From Streptomyces typhae (GTDB lineage: Bacteria > Actinomycetota > Actinomycetes > Streptomycetales > Streptomycetaceae): a stretch of 64,000 nucleotides of DNA. The notes beneath the pieces were generated by a model that saw only the letters and a program-made list of their open reading frames with translations, made no database searches and was not told the origin of the DNA. Below, one piece after another: positions 8,061 through 16,878 of this stretch. The stretch lies in NCBI RefSeq assembly GCF_009755605.1, contig NZ_WPNZ01000024.1:96853-160852 (forward strand). Reading direction: 5' to 3'. The translations under genes were made by a program, and so were the position numbers. Numbering within the stretch: position 1 is the first letter of the stretch; every line of letters begins with the position of its first letter.

Positions 8061-9293
8061 GTGCGCACTTGCGGGCACGACACGGACGTGGCGATCGTGG
8101 GCGCGGGCGCGGCTGGGCTCTCCCTGGCCCACTGGCTGCGTTCCGGTTCGCCCACCGGCCGCGCCGCGTCCCTGACGGTCACCCTGATCGACGCGCCTGT
8201 GGGGCCGCTGCGCCCCGCCGAGCGCACCTGGTGCTTCTGGGAACACCCCGGCGGCCCCTTCGACGCCTTGCTTACCTCTTCGTGGCAGCGGCTCAGGGTC
8301 CGCGGGCGCGCGGGCGCCCCCCTCGTCGGGCGCCCCGAGCCCTTCCGGTACAAGATGCTCAGCTCCGCCACGTTCACGTCGTACGTCGAGAGCTTCATCG
8401 ACGCGACGCCGTACGTGCGCCGCATCGAGGCACGGGTCACCCAGGTGCGGGACAGCGGGGACGGCGCCGAGGTACGGGCGGTCACCTCGGGGGGCGCCCC
8501 CATGCGGGTGCACGCCCGCTGGGCGTTCGACTCGCGGCCGCGCCGACCCGAGTCCGCGCGGACCGCGCTGCTCCAGCACTTCCGCGGCTGGTTCGTGCGC
8601 ACGGAACGGCCGAGCTTCGACACGTCGGTGGCCGACCTCATGGACTTCCGCACCCCGCAGCCGCCCACGGGCCTGTCGTTCGGGTACGTGCTGCCGCTCA
8701 GCCCGCACACGGCCCTGGTGGAGTACACGGAGTTCTCCGGGGACGTGCTGTCCGACGAGGAGTACGACAGGGCCCTGCGCCAGTACACGGAGGAGGTCCT
8801 CGGGCTGCGGTCCTACGAGGTGACACGGACCGAGCAGGGCGCCATCCCCATGACGGACGGCCGCTTCCCGCGCCGCGACGGCGCCTCCGTGTTCCGCATC
8901 GGCACCGCCGCGGGCGCCACCCGCCCCTCGACCGGCTACACCTTCGCGGGCATCCAGCGCCAGACCCGCGCCGTCGCCGCAGCCCTGGGCGCGGGCACGA
9001 CACCGGTGCCCCCGGCCGCGTACCCGCCGCGCGCCCTGCTGATGGACGCGGTCCTGCTGCGGGCCCTCGACACCGGCCGGGTGCGCGGCGCCGACTTCTT
9101 CACGGACCTGTTCCGGCACGTCCCCGCCGAGCGTCTGCTGCGCTTCCTGGACGCGGACACCCGGATGTGGGAGGACATCGCCATCGGCCTGCGCACCCCC
9201 GTGGGACCGATGCTGCGCACCCTCGCCGAACTGCCGCTCACCTCCCGGCGCGCGACACCGGCCGCGGCTCGCGGACAGCGGGTGGGCAGGTGA
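8061..9293 (+). CDS. crtY: Lycopene beta-cyclase (CrtY type)
   Basis: FAD-dependent cyclase that forms beta-ionone ends on lycopene, giving beta-carotene. The 410-residue protein has an N-terminal dinucleotide fold (DVAIVGAGAAGLSLAHWL) and the cyclase-family features PAERTWCFWE and GYVLPLSPHTALVEYTEF, with TRPSTGYTF in the C-terminal half. The GTG start at 8061 has GGGAG a few bases upstream. The crtU ATG overlaps its stop (TGATG), so the two are translationally coupled. Confidence 0.93.
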   Translation: MRTCGHDTDVAIVGAGAAGLSLAHWLRSGSPTGRAASLTVTLIDAPVGPLRPAERTWCFWEHPGGPFDALLTSSWQRLRVRGRAGAPLVGRPEPFRYKMLSSATFTSYVESFIDATPYVRRIEARVTQVRDSGDGAEVRAVTSGGAPMRVHARWAFDSRPRRPESARTALLQHFRGWFVRTERPSFDTSVADLMDFRTPQPPTGLSFGYVLPLSPHTALVEYTEFSGDVLSDEEYDRALRQYTEEVLGLRSYEVTRTEQGAIPMTDGRFPRRDGASVFRIGTAAGATRPSTGYTFAGIQRQTRAVAAALGAGTTPVPPAAYPPRALLMDAVLLRALDTGRVRGADFFTDLFRHVPAERLLRFLDADTRMWEDIAIGLRTPVGPMLRTLAELPLTSRRATPAAARGQRVGR

Positions 9294-10888
9294 TGCCCGC
9301 CGGGTGGCCGGGGGCGCGACCGCCACGGCGTCGGGGTACGGGCGTGCCCCGGCGGGGCCGCGACCGCAGGGCCGAGATCCTCCTGCCCGCGCCGGGCAGC
9401 CGTCGGATCGGCCTGATCGGCTCCGACGCCCCCCGGGTCGCCGTCGTGGGCGGCGGGATCGCGGGACTCGCGGCCGCCACGGGGCTCGCCGAGCGCGGGG
9501 TGCGGGTGACCGTGTACGAGCGGGACGACCAGCTCGGCGGACGGCTCGCGGGCTGGCCCGTACGGCTCGCCGACGGCAGCGACGCCACCATGAGCCGGGG
9601 CTTCCACGCCTTCTTCCGGCAGTACTACAACCTGCGGGGCCTGCTCCGCCGCGCCGACCCCGGCCTCTCGATGCTGCGGGCGCTGCCGGACTATCCGCTG
9701 CGGCACAGCGACGGCCTGTACGACAGCTTCGCCAAGGTGCCGCGCACCCCGCCCTGGAGCGCCCTCGGCTTCGCCGCGCTGAGCCCCTCCTTCGGCCTGC
9801 GCGACGCGGTCGGGATGAATCCGCGAGCGGCGCTGCCCCTGCTCGACGTGCGGGTGCCCGACGTCCACCACGCCCTGGACGACGTCAGCGCCTGGGACTT
9901 CCTGGAGGGCATCGGCTTCCCCGCGTCGGCCCGCCATCTGGCCTTCGAGGTGTTCTCCCGCAGCTTCTTCGCCGACCCTCGCGAGCTCTCCGCGGCGGAA
10001 CTCGCGCTGATGTTCCACATCTACTTCCTCGGGTCCAGCGAGGGCCTGCTCTTCGACGTGCCCGCCGAACCGTTCCCCACGGCTCTCTGGGACCCCCTGG
10101 CCCGCTACCTCACCGGGCTCGGCGTCGACCTGCGCACCGGCCACACCGTCGGCACCGTGACCCCGCACGCGGCCGGCGGCGCCGACCTGGCCTGCGAGGG
10201 CCGGCCCGCGCGTCGCTACGACGCCGTGGTCCTCGCCCTCGACGCGGTCGGTCTGCGGCGGCTCGTCGACGCGTCCGCCGGTCTCGGCGACGCGCCGTGG
10301 CGCCGCCGCGTGGCCCGGCTGCGCGGCGCCCCGCCGTTCCTCGTCTCCCGGCTGTGGCTCGACCGGCCCGTCGCCGCGGACCGCCCCGGCTTCCTCGGGA
10401 CCAGCGGCTACGGCGGCCTCGACAACGTCAGCGTCCTCGACCGCTGGGAGGGCGAGGCAGCCCGCTGGGCCCGGCGCACCGAGGGATCGGTGGTCGAACT
10501 GCACGCCTACGCGGTCGACCCCGGCGCCGACCGCATCCGGGAGCAGAAGGACCTGCTGGCGCAGCTGCACCGCGTCTACCCGGAGACGGGCGCGGCCCGG
10601 ATCGTCGACGAGCGGCACGAGTGGCGCGCGGACTGCCCGCTGTTCACCGTCGGCTCGTACCGGGACCGCCCCACGGTCCGCACCCCGCACCAGGACGTGA
10701 TGGTGGCCGGGGACCTGGTGCGCACGGACCTGCCGGTGGCCCTGATGGAGCGCGCGGCGACCAGCGGGTTCCTGGCGGCGAACGCGCTCCTGGAACGGTG
10801 GGGGGTGCGCGGCCAGACCCTGTGGACCGTGCCCGCCCGGGGCCGCTCCGCCGTCCTGCGGGCGCTGGCCTCGCGCGGCGGCGCGTAG
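9293..10888 (+). CDS. crtU: Carotene ring desaturase/methyltransferase (isorenieratene synthase-like)
   Basis: FAD-dependent amine-oxidase-fold enzyme of the CrtU family, which converts beta-rings to aromatic phi-rings. The 531-residue protein has the binding fold VAVVGGGIAGLAAATGLAERG near residues 45-65, a GGRLAGW follow-up and conserved SRGFHAFFRQYYNLR. The C-terminal FAD signature is VMVAGDLVRTDLPVALMERAA. Start choice: ATG at 9293 overlaps crtY TGA; GTG at 9290 would add one residue. The first 45 residues are basic, low-complexity and precede the fold. Together with crtE/B/I/Y this predicts isorenieratene-type pigment. Confidence 0.9.
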   Translation: MPAGWPGARPPRRRGTGVPRRGRDRRAEILLPAPGSRRIGLIGSDAPRVAVVGGGIAGLAAATGLAERGVRVTVYERDDQLGGRLAGWPVRLADGSDATMSRGFHAFFRQYYNLRGLLRRADPGLSMLRALPDYPLRHSDGLYDSFAKVPRTPPWSALGFAALSPSFGLRDAVGMNPRAALPLLDVRVPDVHHALDDVSAWDFLEGIGFPASARHLAFEVFSRSFFADPRELSAAELALMFHIYFLGSSEGLLFDVPAEPFPTALWDPLARYLTGLGVDLRTGHTVGTVTPHAAGGADLACEGRPARRYDAVVLALDAVGLRRLVDASAGLGDAPWRRRVARLRGAPPFLVSRLWLDRPVAADRPGFLGTSGYGGLDNVSVLDRWEGEAARWARRTEGSVVELHAYAVDPGADRIREQKDLLAQLHRVYPETGAARIVDERHEWRADCPLFTVGSYRDRPTVRTPHQDVMVAGDLVRTDLPVALMERAATSGFLAANALLERWGVRGQTLWTVPARGRSAVLRALASRGGA

Positions 10889-10894
10889 GGCGCC

Positions 10895-11400
10895 CCCCTG
10901 CCGGGCCGCCGGGCTGCCGGGCTGCCGGGCCGCCGGGCTGCCGGGCCGCCGGGCTGCCGGGCCGCCGGGCCCGACCGTGCCTGTGTCCGGCTGTGCCAGT
11001 CCTGCCGTGTGCTGTCGGGCTGGGTGGTGGCGGTCGGGCTTTGTTGTGTTCTGCCGTGTGCTGTGGGGTCGGTTGGTGGCGGTCGGGCTTTGTTGTGTTC
11101 CGCCGTGTGCTGCCGGGTCGGTTGGTGCCGGTCGGGCTCTGCCATGTCCTGCCGGGCGCTGCTGTGCGCTGCCGGGCCTGTTCGTGCCGGTCGGGCTCTG
11201 TCGTGCCTGTCGTGCCGGGCCGGGCCGTGCCGGTTCGTGCTGGTTCGTGCTGGTTCGTGCCGGACTGGTTCGTGTCGGGCCCTGTCGTGTCGGGCCCTGT
11301 CGTGTCGGGCCCTGTCGTGTCGGGCCCTGTCGTGCCGGGCCCTGCCCTGCCGGGCCCTGCCCTGCCGTGCCGGTGCGTGCCGGGCCCGCTCTGTCACGTC
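10895..11400. repeat. Intergenic minisatellite tract, A-poor on the plus strand
   Basis: The gap between crtU and the next gene (about 690 bp) is almost wholly repetitive. It starts with an 8-bp CCGGGCYG ladder (10899-10970). Next come longer imperfect repeats around GGTCGGGCTTTGTTGTGTTC (11030-11110). It ends with a 15-bp unit GTCGGGCCCTGTCGT, repeated about four times (11272-11352). The plus strand has very few A residues over 400 bp. Long open frames cross it in several frames, but they follow from the repeats. I see no convincing gene in 10889-11584. Confidence 0.85.
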
Positions 11401-11584
11401 CTGCCGCCCGGCGGGGCTTTCGCGCTCGCTATCCCGTCGCCGCCGGAGCGGTGCCGCGCCAGGGCCGCCGTCGGGTCCCTCGGCGTGGCCCACCTGCCGC
11501 AACGAGCGGGCCCGGACGGCTGACCCCGGCGAATCTCCGCTCCGTCACCGGGCCGATGTCAGTGCCCCCTGCGACGGTGGGGAC

Positions 11585-11935
11585 ATGACCACCGCCTCGC
11601 ACACCGCACCCGGCGACCTGGTCGCAGCCTTGCGCCTGCCGGTGTGGAACACCCTGTCCGCCCGCGCCGAAGGCCTGCGCCGGGCGCTGCCGCCCCGCCC
11701 CGATGCCCCGGCTGCGCGCCACGCGTGGCTGTGCTCCCTCACCCCGGAGCAGGCCCGCGACGCGGCCCTCCTGGACCATCTGGACGCCCTGTGCGGGCAC
11801 CTCGCCGGACGCCCGGCCCTCGGGTACGACGCCGATGACCCGCTGCCGGACGCCGCCCTCGAAGCCGCCGAGGGCTTCAACCCGCAGCTCACGGCGCTCA
11901 TCCTCGGCTACCGGAAAGCGCGCGCCACGGGCTGA
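11585..11935 (+). CDS. Hypothetical protein, 116 residues
   Basis: Small mostly helical, acidic protein with no family I recognise. It is rich in Ala/Leu with aromatic residues at WNTL and HAWLCSLTPEQARDAALLDHLDAL. It has no signal peptide or membrane segment. The ATG at 11585 follows a weak GTGGGGAC site. It lies about 200 bp upstream of the P450 gene in the same direction, separated by a hexanucleotide repeat. The coding pattern (third-position GC) fits a real gene. Confidence 0.6.
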   Translation: MTTASHTAPGDLVAALRLPVWNTLSARAEGLRRALPPRPDAPAARHAWLCSLTPEQARDAALLDHLDALCGHLAGRPALGYDADDPLPDAALEAAEGFNPQLTALILGYRKARATG

Positions 11936-11946
11936 GCACACTCCGG

Positions 11947-12002
<56 letters not shown>

Positions 12003-12138
12003 GGCGCCACCGCCCCGCACGGCGCCACCGCCCCGCGCCGCAGCCCCGTACCACCGACACGTGGCCGGAATTCCCCCTACCGCCGACCTCGCCGCGCTCG
12101 TCATCGTTGTCGAGATCGTCGTCATCGGAGGTGTGGTC

Positions 12139-13455
12139 ATGCGGATCCCCGGACCCGAGCCGCGGGCGGACGGCGGGGTGGGCGCCGTCGCGGAGGCGGG
12201 CGGGCTGCACACCTACCAGCTGCGGCTGCACGCCGCGTACGGACCGGTCGTACGCTTCCAGCTCCCGGGCGCGGAGACGGCCGTGTCGATCGCCGACCCC
12301 GTCCTCCTCGAAGCCACCGCGCACATCGACAAACGGCCGGAGCGGCTCTTCGAGTTCCTGGCCCCGCTGTGCGAGTCGGAGAACCTCCAGGTGCTCAACG
12401 CCGAGGAGCACACGCCGTGGCGCCGGGTGCTCCTCTCGGTCTTCGCGGGACGCCCCTCGCACGAACGGCACTTCGCGCGTTTCTCCGCTCTCACCACCGC
12501 CCTCGCGGACCGCTGGGCCGCGCGGGCGGCGGACGGCCCCCTGGCCGTGCAGAAGGACCTCACCGCGCTGACGCTGCGGATGATCTGCGAGTACGCCCTG
12601 GGCGGCGAGGCAGCGGACCCGGACCGCGTGACGGAGGCGTTCGAGGAGGTCCTCACCGAGTACCTGGGGCGGCTGTACCAGGTGCCGGTCCCCGGCACGC
12701 AGGAAGAGCGTGCCCGGCGCGCGGAGAACGCCCTCGACTATCTGCGGGAAACAGTCGACCGGGTCGTCGAGGCGCACCGCGAGGGCGGCCGCACGGACCG
12801 CAGCGACCTGATCGGCGCCCTCGTCGAGGCCGGTGAGCGGCCCGAGCGCATCCGCGACACCGTCATGGTGACGCTCCTCGCCGCCCACCACACCACCGGC
12901 GTGGCCGTCTCCTGGACCCTGCACCTGCTGGCGTCCCATCCCGACGCGGCGGCACGCGTCGTCGAGGAGCTGGACGAGGTGCTCGGCGACCGCGCGACGC
13001 CCGACCACGCCGACCTCAAGCGGCTCACGCGGCTGGAGATGGCCCTCAAGGAGTCGATGCGGCTGTACCCGCCGGGCCCCTACGGCGCCCGCGAGACGAC
13101 CGAAGCGCTCACCGTCGGCGACTACGAGATCCCGGCGGGCGCCACCGTCTTCTATCCGTTCTGGGCCGTCCACATGAACCCCGACCACTGGCCGGACCCG
13201 GAGCGGTTCGACCCCGGCAGGTTCACCCCGGACGAGGTCGCCAAGCGGCCCCGCCTCGCCTACATCCCCTTCGGCCTCGGGCCGCGCAGCTGCGAGGGCG
13301 CGGGCCTGGCGATGGTCGAGGCCGAACTGGTCCTCGCCGTGCTCCTCAAACGCTTCCGGTTCCGGCCCGCACCGGGACACGAGGTGACGCCGATCGAACG
13401 GTTCGTGCTCTGGGCCGCCGACGACATCCACATGATCGTCACGCCGCGGGCGTGA
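12139..13455 (+). CDS. Cytochrome P450
   Basis: Heme monooxygenase of 438 residues. Signatures: I-helix LLAAHHTTGVAVSW (the acid/alcohol pair is replaced by HHTT), ExxR as ALKESMRLYPPG, the PERF motif DPERFDPGRFTPDE, and heme loop PFGLGPRSCEG with the ligand Cys. It begins MRIPGPEP, and the ATG at 12139 has a strong GGAGG 7 bp upstream. An upstream GTG (12061) would add a hydrophobic N-terminal helix but has no ribosome site. The sequence style (RLYPPG, PAGATVFYPFWAVHMNP) recalls eukaryote-like class E P450s. It is followed by an AraC regulator and an O-methyltransferase, suggesting a small tailoring cassette; the substrate is unknown. Confidence 0.93.
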   Translation: MRIPGPEPRADGGVGAVAEAGGLHTYQLRLHAAYGPVVRFQLPGAETAVSIADPVLLEATAHIDKRPERLFEFLAPLCESENLQVLNAEEHTPWRRVLLSVFAGRPSHERHFARFSALTTALADRWAARAADGPLAVQKDLTALTLRMICEYALGGEAADPDRVTEAFEEVLTEYLGRLYQVPVPGTQEERARRAENALDYLRETVDRVVEAHREGGRTDRSDLIGALVEAGERPERIRDTVMVTLLAAHHTTGVAVSWTLHLLASHPDAAARVVEELDEVLGDRATPDHADLKRLTRLEMALKESMRLYPPGPYGARETTEALTVGDYEIPAGATVFYPFWAVHMNPDHWPDPERFDPGRFTPDEVAKRPRLAYIPFGLGPRSCEGAGLAMVEAELVLAVLLKRFRFRPAPGHEVTPIERFVLWAADDIHMIVTPRA

Positions 13456-13522
13456 CGGCACCCCGGCCCCGCGGAGAACATTCTTCCAAGACGGGCGCGG
13501 CCGGGTCGGGCACCGTGGGGGC

Positions 13523-14404
13523 ATGCACAGCGACGGAGCGGGAGAAGGCTGGGACATCGTGCGGCCCGTGCGGGGCGCGGGCACACCGGCGGTGGACGGC
13601 GTCCGCATGGCCGGGTACCGCTGCCCGGAGTCCGGGGGCCTGGACATGCGCGTGTTCCCCCAGCCGTTCCTGACGGTCGTACTCGGCTTCGGGGGACCGC
13701 CGTTGAGCGTGGAGAGGGAGCACGGAAGCGCAGAGAGGGTGGACCGGCGTGCCGTGGGCAGCCTGGTGGCCGGTCCCGCCCCCGGCCCGACGCGGATACA
13801 GGGGGCGTCGTTCGCCTGCGTCGAGCTGCGCCTGTCACCCGTGGCCGCCTACTCGCTCCTCGACGCCGCGCCGGTGGACCTGCACACCGCGGTGGCCGGT
13901 CTCGAGGACCTGTGGGGCGGGCACGGGCGCCGGCTGAGCGAGCGGCTCGCCGGGGCGGGGACGTGGCCGGAGCGGTTCGCCCTGGTCGAGGGGTTCCTCG
14001 CGGGCTGGAGCGGACGCGGCCCGACGGCGGACGCGGAGGTGGTGGCGTGCTGGTCGCACATCGTGGCGCGGCGGGGCCGGGTACGGGTCGCCGATCTGGC
14101 CGCGGCGACCGGGTGGAGCCGCACACGGCTGTGGTCCCGGTTCACCGCGCAACTCGGCCTCACCCCCAAGCGCGCGGCCATGCTGGTCCGTTTCCACTGT
14201 GCGGCCCGCCGTCTGACCGCGGGTGCCGACGCCGCGCAGACCGCGCTGGCCTGCGGCTACGTCGACCAGTCCCATCTGCACCGGGACGTGCGTGCCTTCA
14301 CCGGCGGCACGCCGGGGGACCTGGCACGGACGGTGAGTTCCATCGACCCGGACGACGCCACCACCGAACGAAACCGACAGCAAGTGAAGGGAACAGCACC
14401 GTGA
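13523..14404 (+). CDS. AraC-family transcriptional regulator
   Basis: 293-residue regulator. The C-terminal third (about 175-275) carries two helix-turn-helix units typical of AraC/XylS: VADLAAATGWSRTRLWSRFTAQLG, then TALACGYVDQSHLHRDVRAFTGGTPG. The N-terminal part would bind an effector, but no known ligand domain is evident. The ATG at 13523 lies 68 bp after the P450 stop. Its TGA overlaps the GTG of the O-methyltransferase (GTGA), so regulator and enzyme are co-translated. It probably controls the P450/methyltransferase genes. Confidence 0.9.
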   Translation: MHSDGAGEGWDIVRPVRGAGTPAVDGVRMAGYRCPESGGLDMRVFPQPFLTVVLGFGGPPLSVEREHGSAERVDRRAVGSLVAGPAPGPTRIQGASFACVELRLSPVAAYSLLDAAPVDLHTAVAGLEDLWGGHGRRLSERLAGAGTWPERFALVEGFLAGWSGRGPTADAEVVACWSHIVARRGRVRVADLAAATGWSRTRLWSRFTAQLGLTPKRAAMLVRFHCAARRLTAGADAAQTALACGYVDQSHLHRDVRAFTGGTPGDLARTVSSIDPDDATTERNRQQVKGTAP

Positions 14405-15474
14405 CGCACAACGAGGATCAGGCCGCGGGCGCCGCCGCGGCCGCACCGGCGCCAGCGGCCGACATCGGCCGGATCGTCCAGATCGCCTTCGGTGGCATGG
14501 CGGCGCAGACGCTGCGCGCGGCCCTGCGGCTGCGCGTGGTCGAACTCATCGGCGACAAGGAGAAGGACGCCGCGGACGTCGCCGCCCTCGCCTCCGCGCA
14601 GCCGCAGCCCATGACCAGGCTGCTGCGCGCGATGACCGCTCTCGGCCTGCTGGAGGAACGCGCGCCTGGCACCTTCGCCGTCACGTCCACGGGCGCCCTC
14701 CTGGACCCCGGCCGGCCGGGCGCGCTCACGTCCTTCGTGCGGATGTTCACCGAGCCCATGATGCTGCGGTCCTGGGAGCAGCTCGACGACAGCGTCCGCA
14801 CCGGCGACATCGCCTTCGACAAGATCCACGGCACGGACTTCTTCGGCCATCTGAAGGACAACCCCGAACTGTCCGCCGCGTTCAACGGCGCGATGGGCGA
14901 GGCCGTCCGGCAGACGGCCTCGGTACTGCCGCACGCGGTCGACTTCAGCCGCTTCAGCACCGTCATGGACATCGGCGGCGGCGACGGAACCCTGCTCAGC
15001 GGCGTCCTCGGCGCGCACCCCGCCCTCACCGGGGTCGTCTACGACACCGAGGAGGGCCTGGCCCAGGCCCCCGGCACCCTGCGCCGCAACGGCGTCGCTG
15101 ACCGCTGCTCCCTGGTTGCGGGGGACTTCTTCCGCTCCGTGCCCGAGGGCGCCGACCTGCACCTCATGAAGAGCATCGTGCACGACTGGCCGGACGAACG
15201 CGTCGTCACGATCCTGCGCAACTGCCGGGCCGCGCTGCCGTCCGGCGGCCGGGTCCTGATCGTCGAACCCGTGCTGCCCGAGGTCGTCGACCCCGAGACC
15301 GCAGGCCTCACCTACCTGAGCGACCTCAACATGCTCGTGAACGTGGGCGGCAGGGAACGCACCCGGGCGGAGTTCGAGGACCTGTGCCACCGGGCGGGCC
15401 TGACGGTCACCTCGGTGACTCCGCTGGCCGGGGCCCGCCCCTTCCACGCCGTCGAGGCCGCCGTGGACGAGTAG
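14401..15474 (+). CDS. SAM-dependent O-methyltransferase
   Basis: 357-residue class I methyltransferase of the plant-type OMT/hydroxyneurosporene methyltransferase family. The N-terminal winged-helix dimerisation domain (about 15-110) precedes the SAM-binding fold with motif I VMDIGGGDGTLL. The catalytic base region is SIVHDWPDERVVTIL. The GTG at 14401 overlaps the AraC stop, with AAGGGAA 9 bp upstream. Such enzymes methylate phenolic or hydroxyl groups of secondary metabolites. Pairing with the upstream P450 suggests sequential hydroxylation and methylation. It is not adjacent to the crt genes and was not assigned to carotenoid modification. Confidence 0.9.
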   Translation: MTHNEDQAAGAAAAAPAPAADIGRIVQIAFGGMAAQTLRAALRLRVVELIGDKEKDAADVAALASAQPQPMTRLLRAMTALGLLEERAPGTFAVTSTGALLDPGRPGALTSFVRMFTEPMMLRSWEQLDDSVRTGDIAFDKIHGTDFFGHLKDNPELSAAFNGAMGEAVRQTASVLPHAVDFSRFSTVMDIGGGDGTLLSGVLGAHPALTGVVYDTEEGLAQAPGTLRRNGVADRCSLVAGDFFRSVPEGADLHLMKSIVHDWPDERVVTILRNCRAALPSGGRVLIVEPVLPEVVDPETAGLTYLSDLNMLVNVGGRERTRAEFEDLCHRAGLTVTSVTPLAGARPFHAVEAAVDE

Positions 15475-15499
15475 CGGCCCGCCACCGGCCCGTCGGCCG

Positions 15500-15958
15500 C
15501 TAGCGGACGGCGAGCGGCTGCCGACGCTCGCCGTCAGGACGCGGGCCGAAAATGCGCCGCTCCGCCGCCGTGATCGGCACGTCGTTGATGCTGGCCTCGC
15601 GCCGCGCCATCAGGCCCTCCTCGGTGAACTCCCACAGCTCGTTGCCGTAACTGCGCCACCACCGGCCGTCCGCGGCCCTGCACTCGTACTGGAACCGCAC
15701 CGCGATCCGGGAGCCGTGGAAGTCCCACAGCTCCTTGCGCAGCGCGTAGTCCTGCTCCCGCGACCACTTCTCGCGCAGGAACCGAACGATCTCGGCGCGG
15801 CCCGTGACGAACCGGTCCCGGTTCCGCCAGACCGAGTCGACGGTGTACGCGCTCGCCACGCGCTCGGGGTCGCGGGTGTTCCAGGCGTCCTCGGCGGCCT
15901 GCACCTTGCGCAGGGCGCTCTCCTCGTCGAACGGCGGAAGCGGGGGGCGTGCTGCCAT
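15500..15958 (-). CDS. DUF1348/NTF2-like (SnoaL-fold) protein
   Basis: 152-residue protein of the DUF1348 family, a cone-shaped NTF2-like fold. Recognisable features are RPPLPPF at the start, KVQAAEDAWNTRDPERVASAYT, FLREKWSREQDYALRKELWDF and SYGNELWEF. The ATG at 15958 has AGGAAGGAA upstream; longer upstream in-frame sequence is low complexity. It is divergent from the TetR gene across an intergenic region containing a perfect inverted repeat, so it is the likely regulated target. Biochemical function is unknown for the family. Confidence 0.88.
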   Translation of the reverse strand: MAARPPLPPFDEESALRKVQAAEDAWNTRDPERVASAYTVDSVWRNRDRFVTGRAEIVRFLREKWSREQDYALRKELWDFHGSRIAVRFQYECRAADGRWWRSYGNELWEFTEEGLMARREASINDVPITAAERRIFGPRPDGERRQPLAVR

Positions 15959-16018
15959 GGTGGTTCCTTCCTGGCCTTCCAGGGAACTGGACGAACGCGA
16001 ACTCCGGTGGAGCGAGGG

Positions 16019-16036
16019 GGAGAACGAGCGTTCTCC
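16019..16036. promoter_or_regulatory. Candidate TetR operator, 8+8 inverted repeat
   Basis: GGAGAACGAGCGTTCTCC is a perfect 8-bp inverted repeat with a 2-bp centre, placed between the divergent DUF1348 and TetR genes. Size and position fit an autoregulatory operator. Confidence 0.55.
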
Positions 16037-16188
16037 TCCTCGCCGTCCCCACCCTAGGGAACGACCGTCCTCCGGGGTAGCGCGTTTGCCCGTGCGGCAA
16101 ATCCAGCCCCGGGGAGGCACCCTTGCGGTCCGCCCGTGGCGGCAGGGGTACGGTTGTTCCGCGGGGGCAGTGGGGAGGAGTTCGGCCG

Positions 16189-16746
16189 ATGGACAGCACA
16201 GTCGCCACCGAGCGGGCGTTGGACGCGGCCGAGGAGCTGTTCTACCGCAACGGCATCCAGGCCGTCGGCATGGACGACATACGGGCGGTGTCGGGCGTCT
16301 CCCTGAAGCGCCTCTATCAGCTCTTCCCCGCGAAGGAACGGCTCGTCGAGGCCTACTTGGAGCGGCGTGACGCGCACTGGCGGGAGCGCCTCGCCGAGCA
16401 CGTCGAACGGCACCGGGACCCCGAGCGGCGCGTGGTGGCCGTCTTCGACCGGCTGGGCGAGTGGTTCGCGGAGCCCGGCTTCAACGGCTGCGCCTGGATC
16501 AACTCGTACGGCGAGCTCGGCGCCGCGTCGGAACCGGTCGCGCGCCAAGTCAGGTCGCACAAAGCGGCGTTCAAGGACTACGTGGCGAAGCTGGTGGCGC
16601 GGGCGGGTCTGCCCGTCCAGCTCGGGGAGCAGGTCTTCCTGCTGGCCGAGGGCGCGATGGTGAGCGCCGCGATCACCCGCAGCACCGCCCCGGCGACCCA
16701 CGCGGCCAACGCCACCCGCCTCCTGATCGCCGCGCACCGTCGCTGA
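16189..16746 (+). CDS. TetR-family transcriptional regulator
   Basis: 185-residue repressor. The N-terminal helix-turn-helix is DAAEELFYRNGIQAVGMDDIRAVSGVSLKRLYQLFPAKERLVEAYL (given here as location, residues 9-54). The ligand domain contains GCAWINSYGELG, typical of the TetR_C subgroup linked to DUF1348 genes. The ATG at 16189 follows GGAGGAG at 8 bp. It is divergent from the DUF1348 gene and followed by a bidirectional terminator shared with cchA. Confidence 0.9.
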   Translation: MDSTVATERALDAAEELFYRNGIQAVGMDDIRAVSGVSLKRLYQLFPAKERLVEAYLERRDAHWRERLAEHVERHRDPERRVVAVFDRLGEWFAEPGFNGCAWINSYGELGAASEPVARQVRSHKAAFKDYVAKLVARAGLPVQLGEQVFLLAEGAMVSAAITRSTAPATHAANATRLLIAAHRR

Positions 16747-16833
16747 TCGCCCCGCAGACGCTGATCGCCGCACACCGACGCTGACCACCGCCCACGAACG
16801 CCGGACCGCCGCCCACGAACGCGTGACGCAGCG

Positions 16834-16865
16834 CGCCGCCCCGCGCGACCGTGCGCGGGGCGGCG
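16834..16865. terminator. Strong hairpin terminator between tetR and cchA
   Basis: Perfect 13-bp GC-rich stem (16834-16846 with 16853-16865) around a 6-base loop, lying between convergent genes. No T-run, as is usual in Streptomyces; it can serve both strands. Confidence 0.85.
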
Positions 16866-16878
16866 GACCGCCGTCGGG

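Noticed and set aside
10576..11502. Minus-strand 308-codon frame full of RARHDRARHD repeats
   Set aside because: It overlaps the 3-prime end of crtU and arises from the intergenic minisatellite; no ribosome site or family.
12061..12138. Upstream GTG start for the P450 giving a membrane-anchor helix
   Set aside because: No ribosome site at 12061, whereas ATG 12139 has GGAGG at 7 bp and begins with a normal P450 proline-rich start.
14401..15474. O-methyltransferase considered as the carotenoid methyltransferase of the crt locus
   Set aside because: It is 3.5 kb away, co-translated with an AraC regulator, and belongs to the plant-type OMT family with HDW motif rather than being placed in a crt operon.
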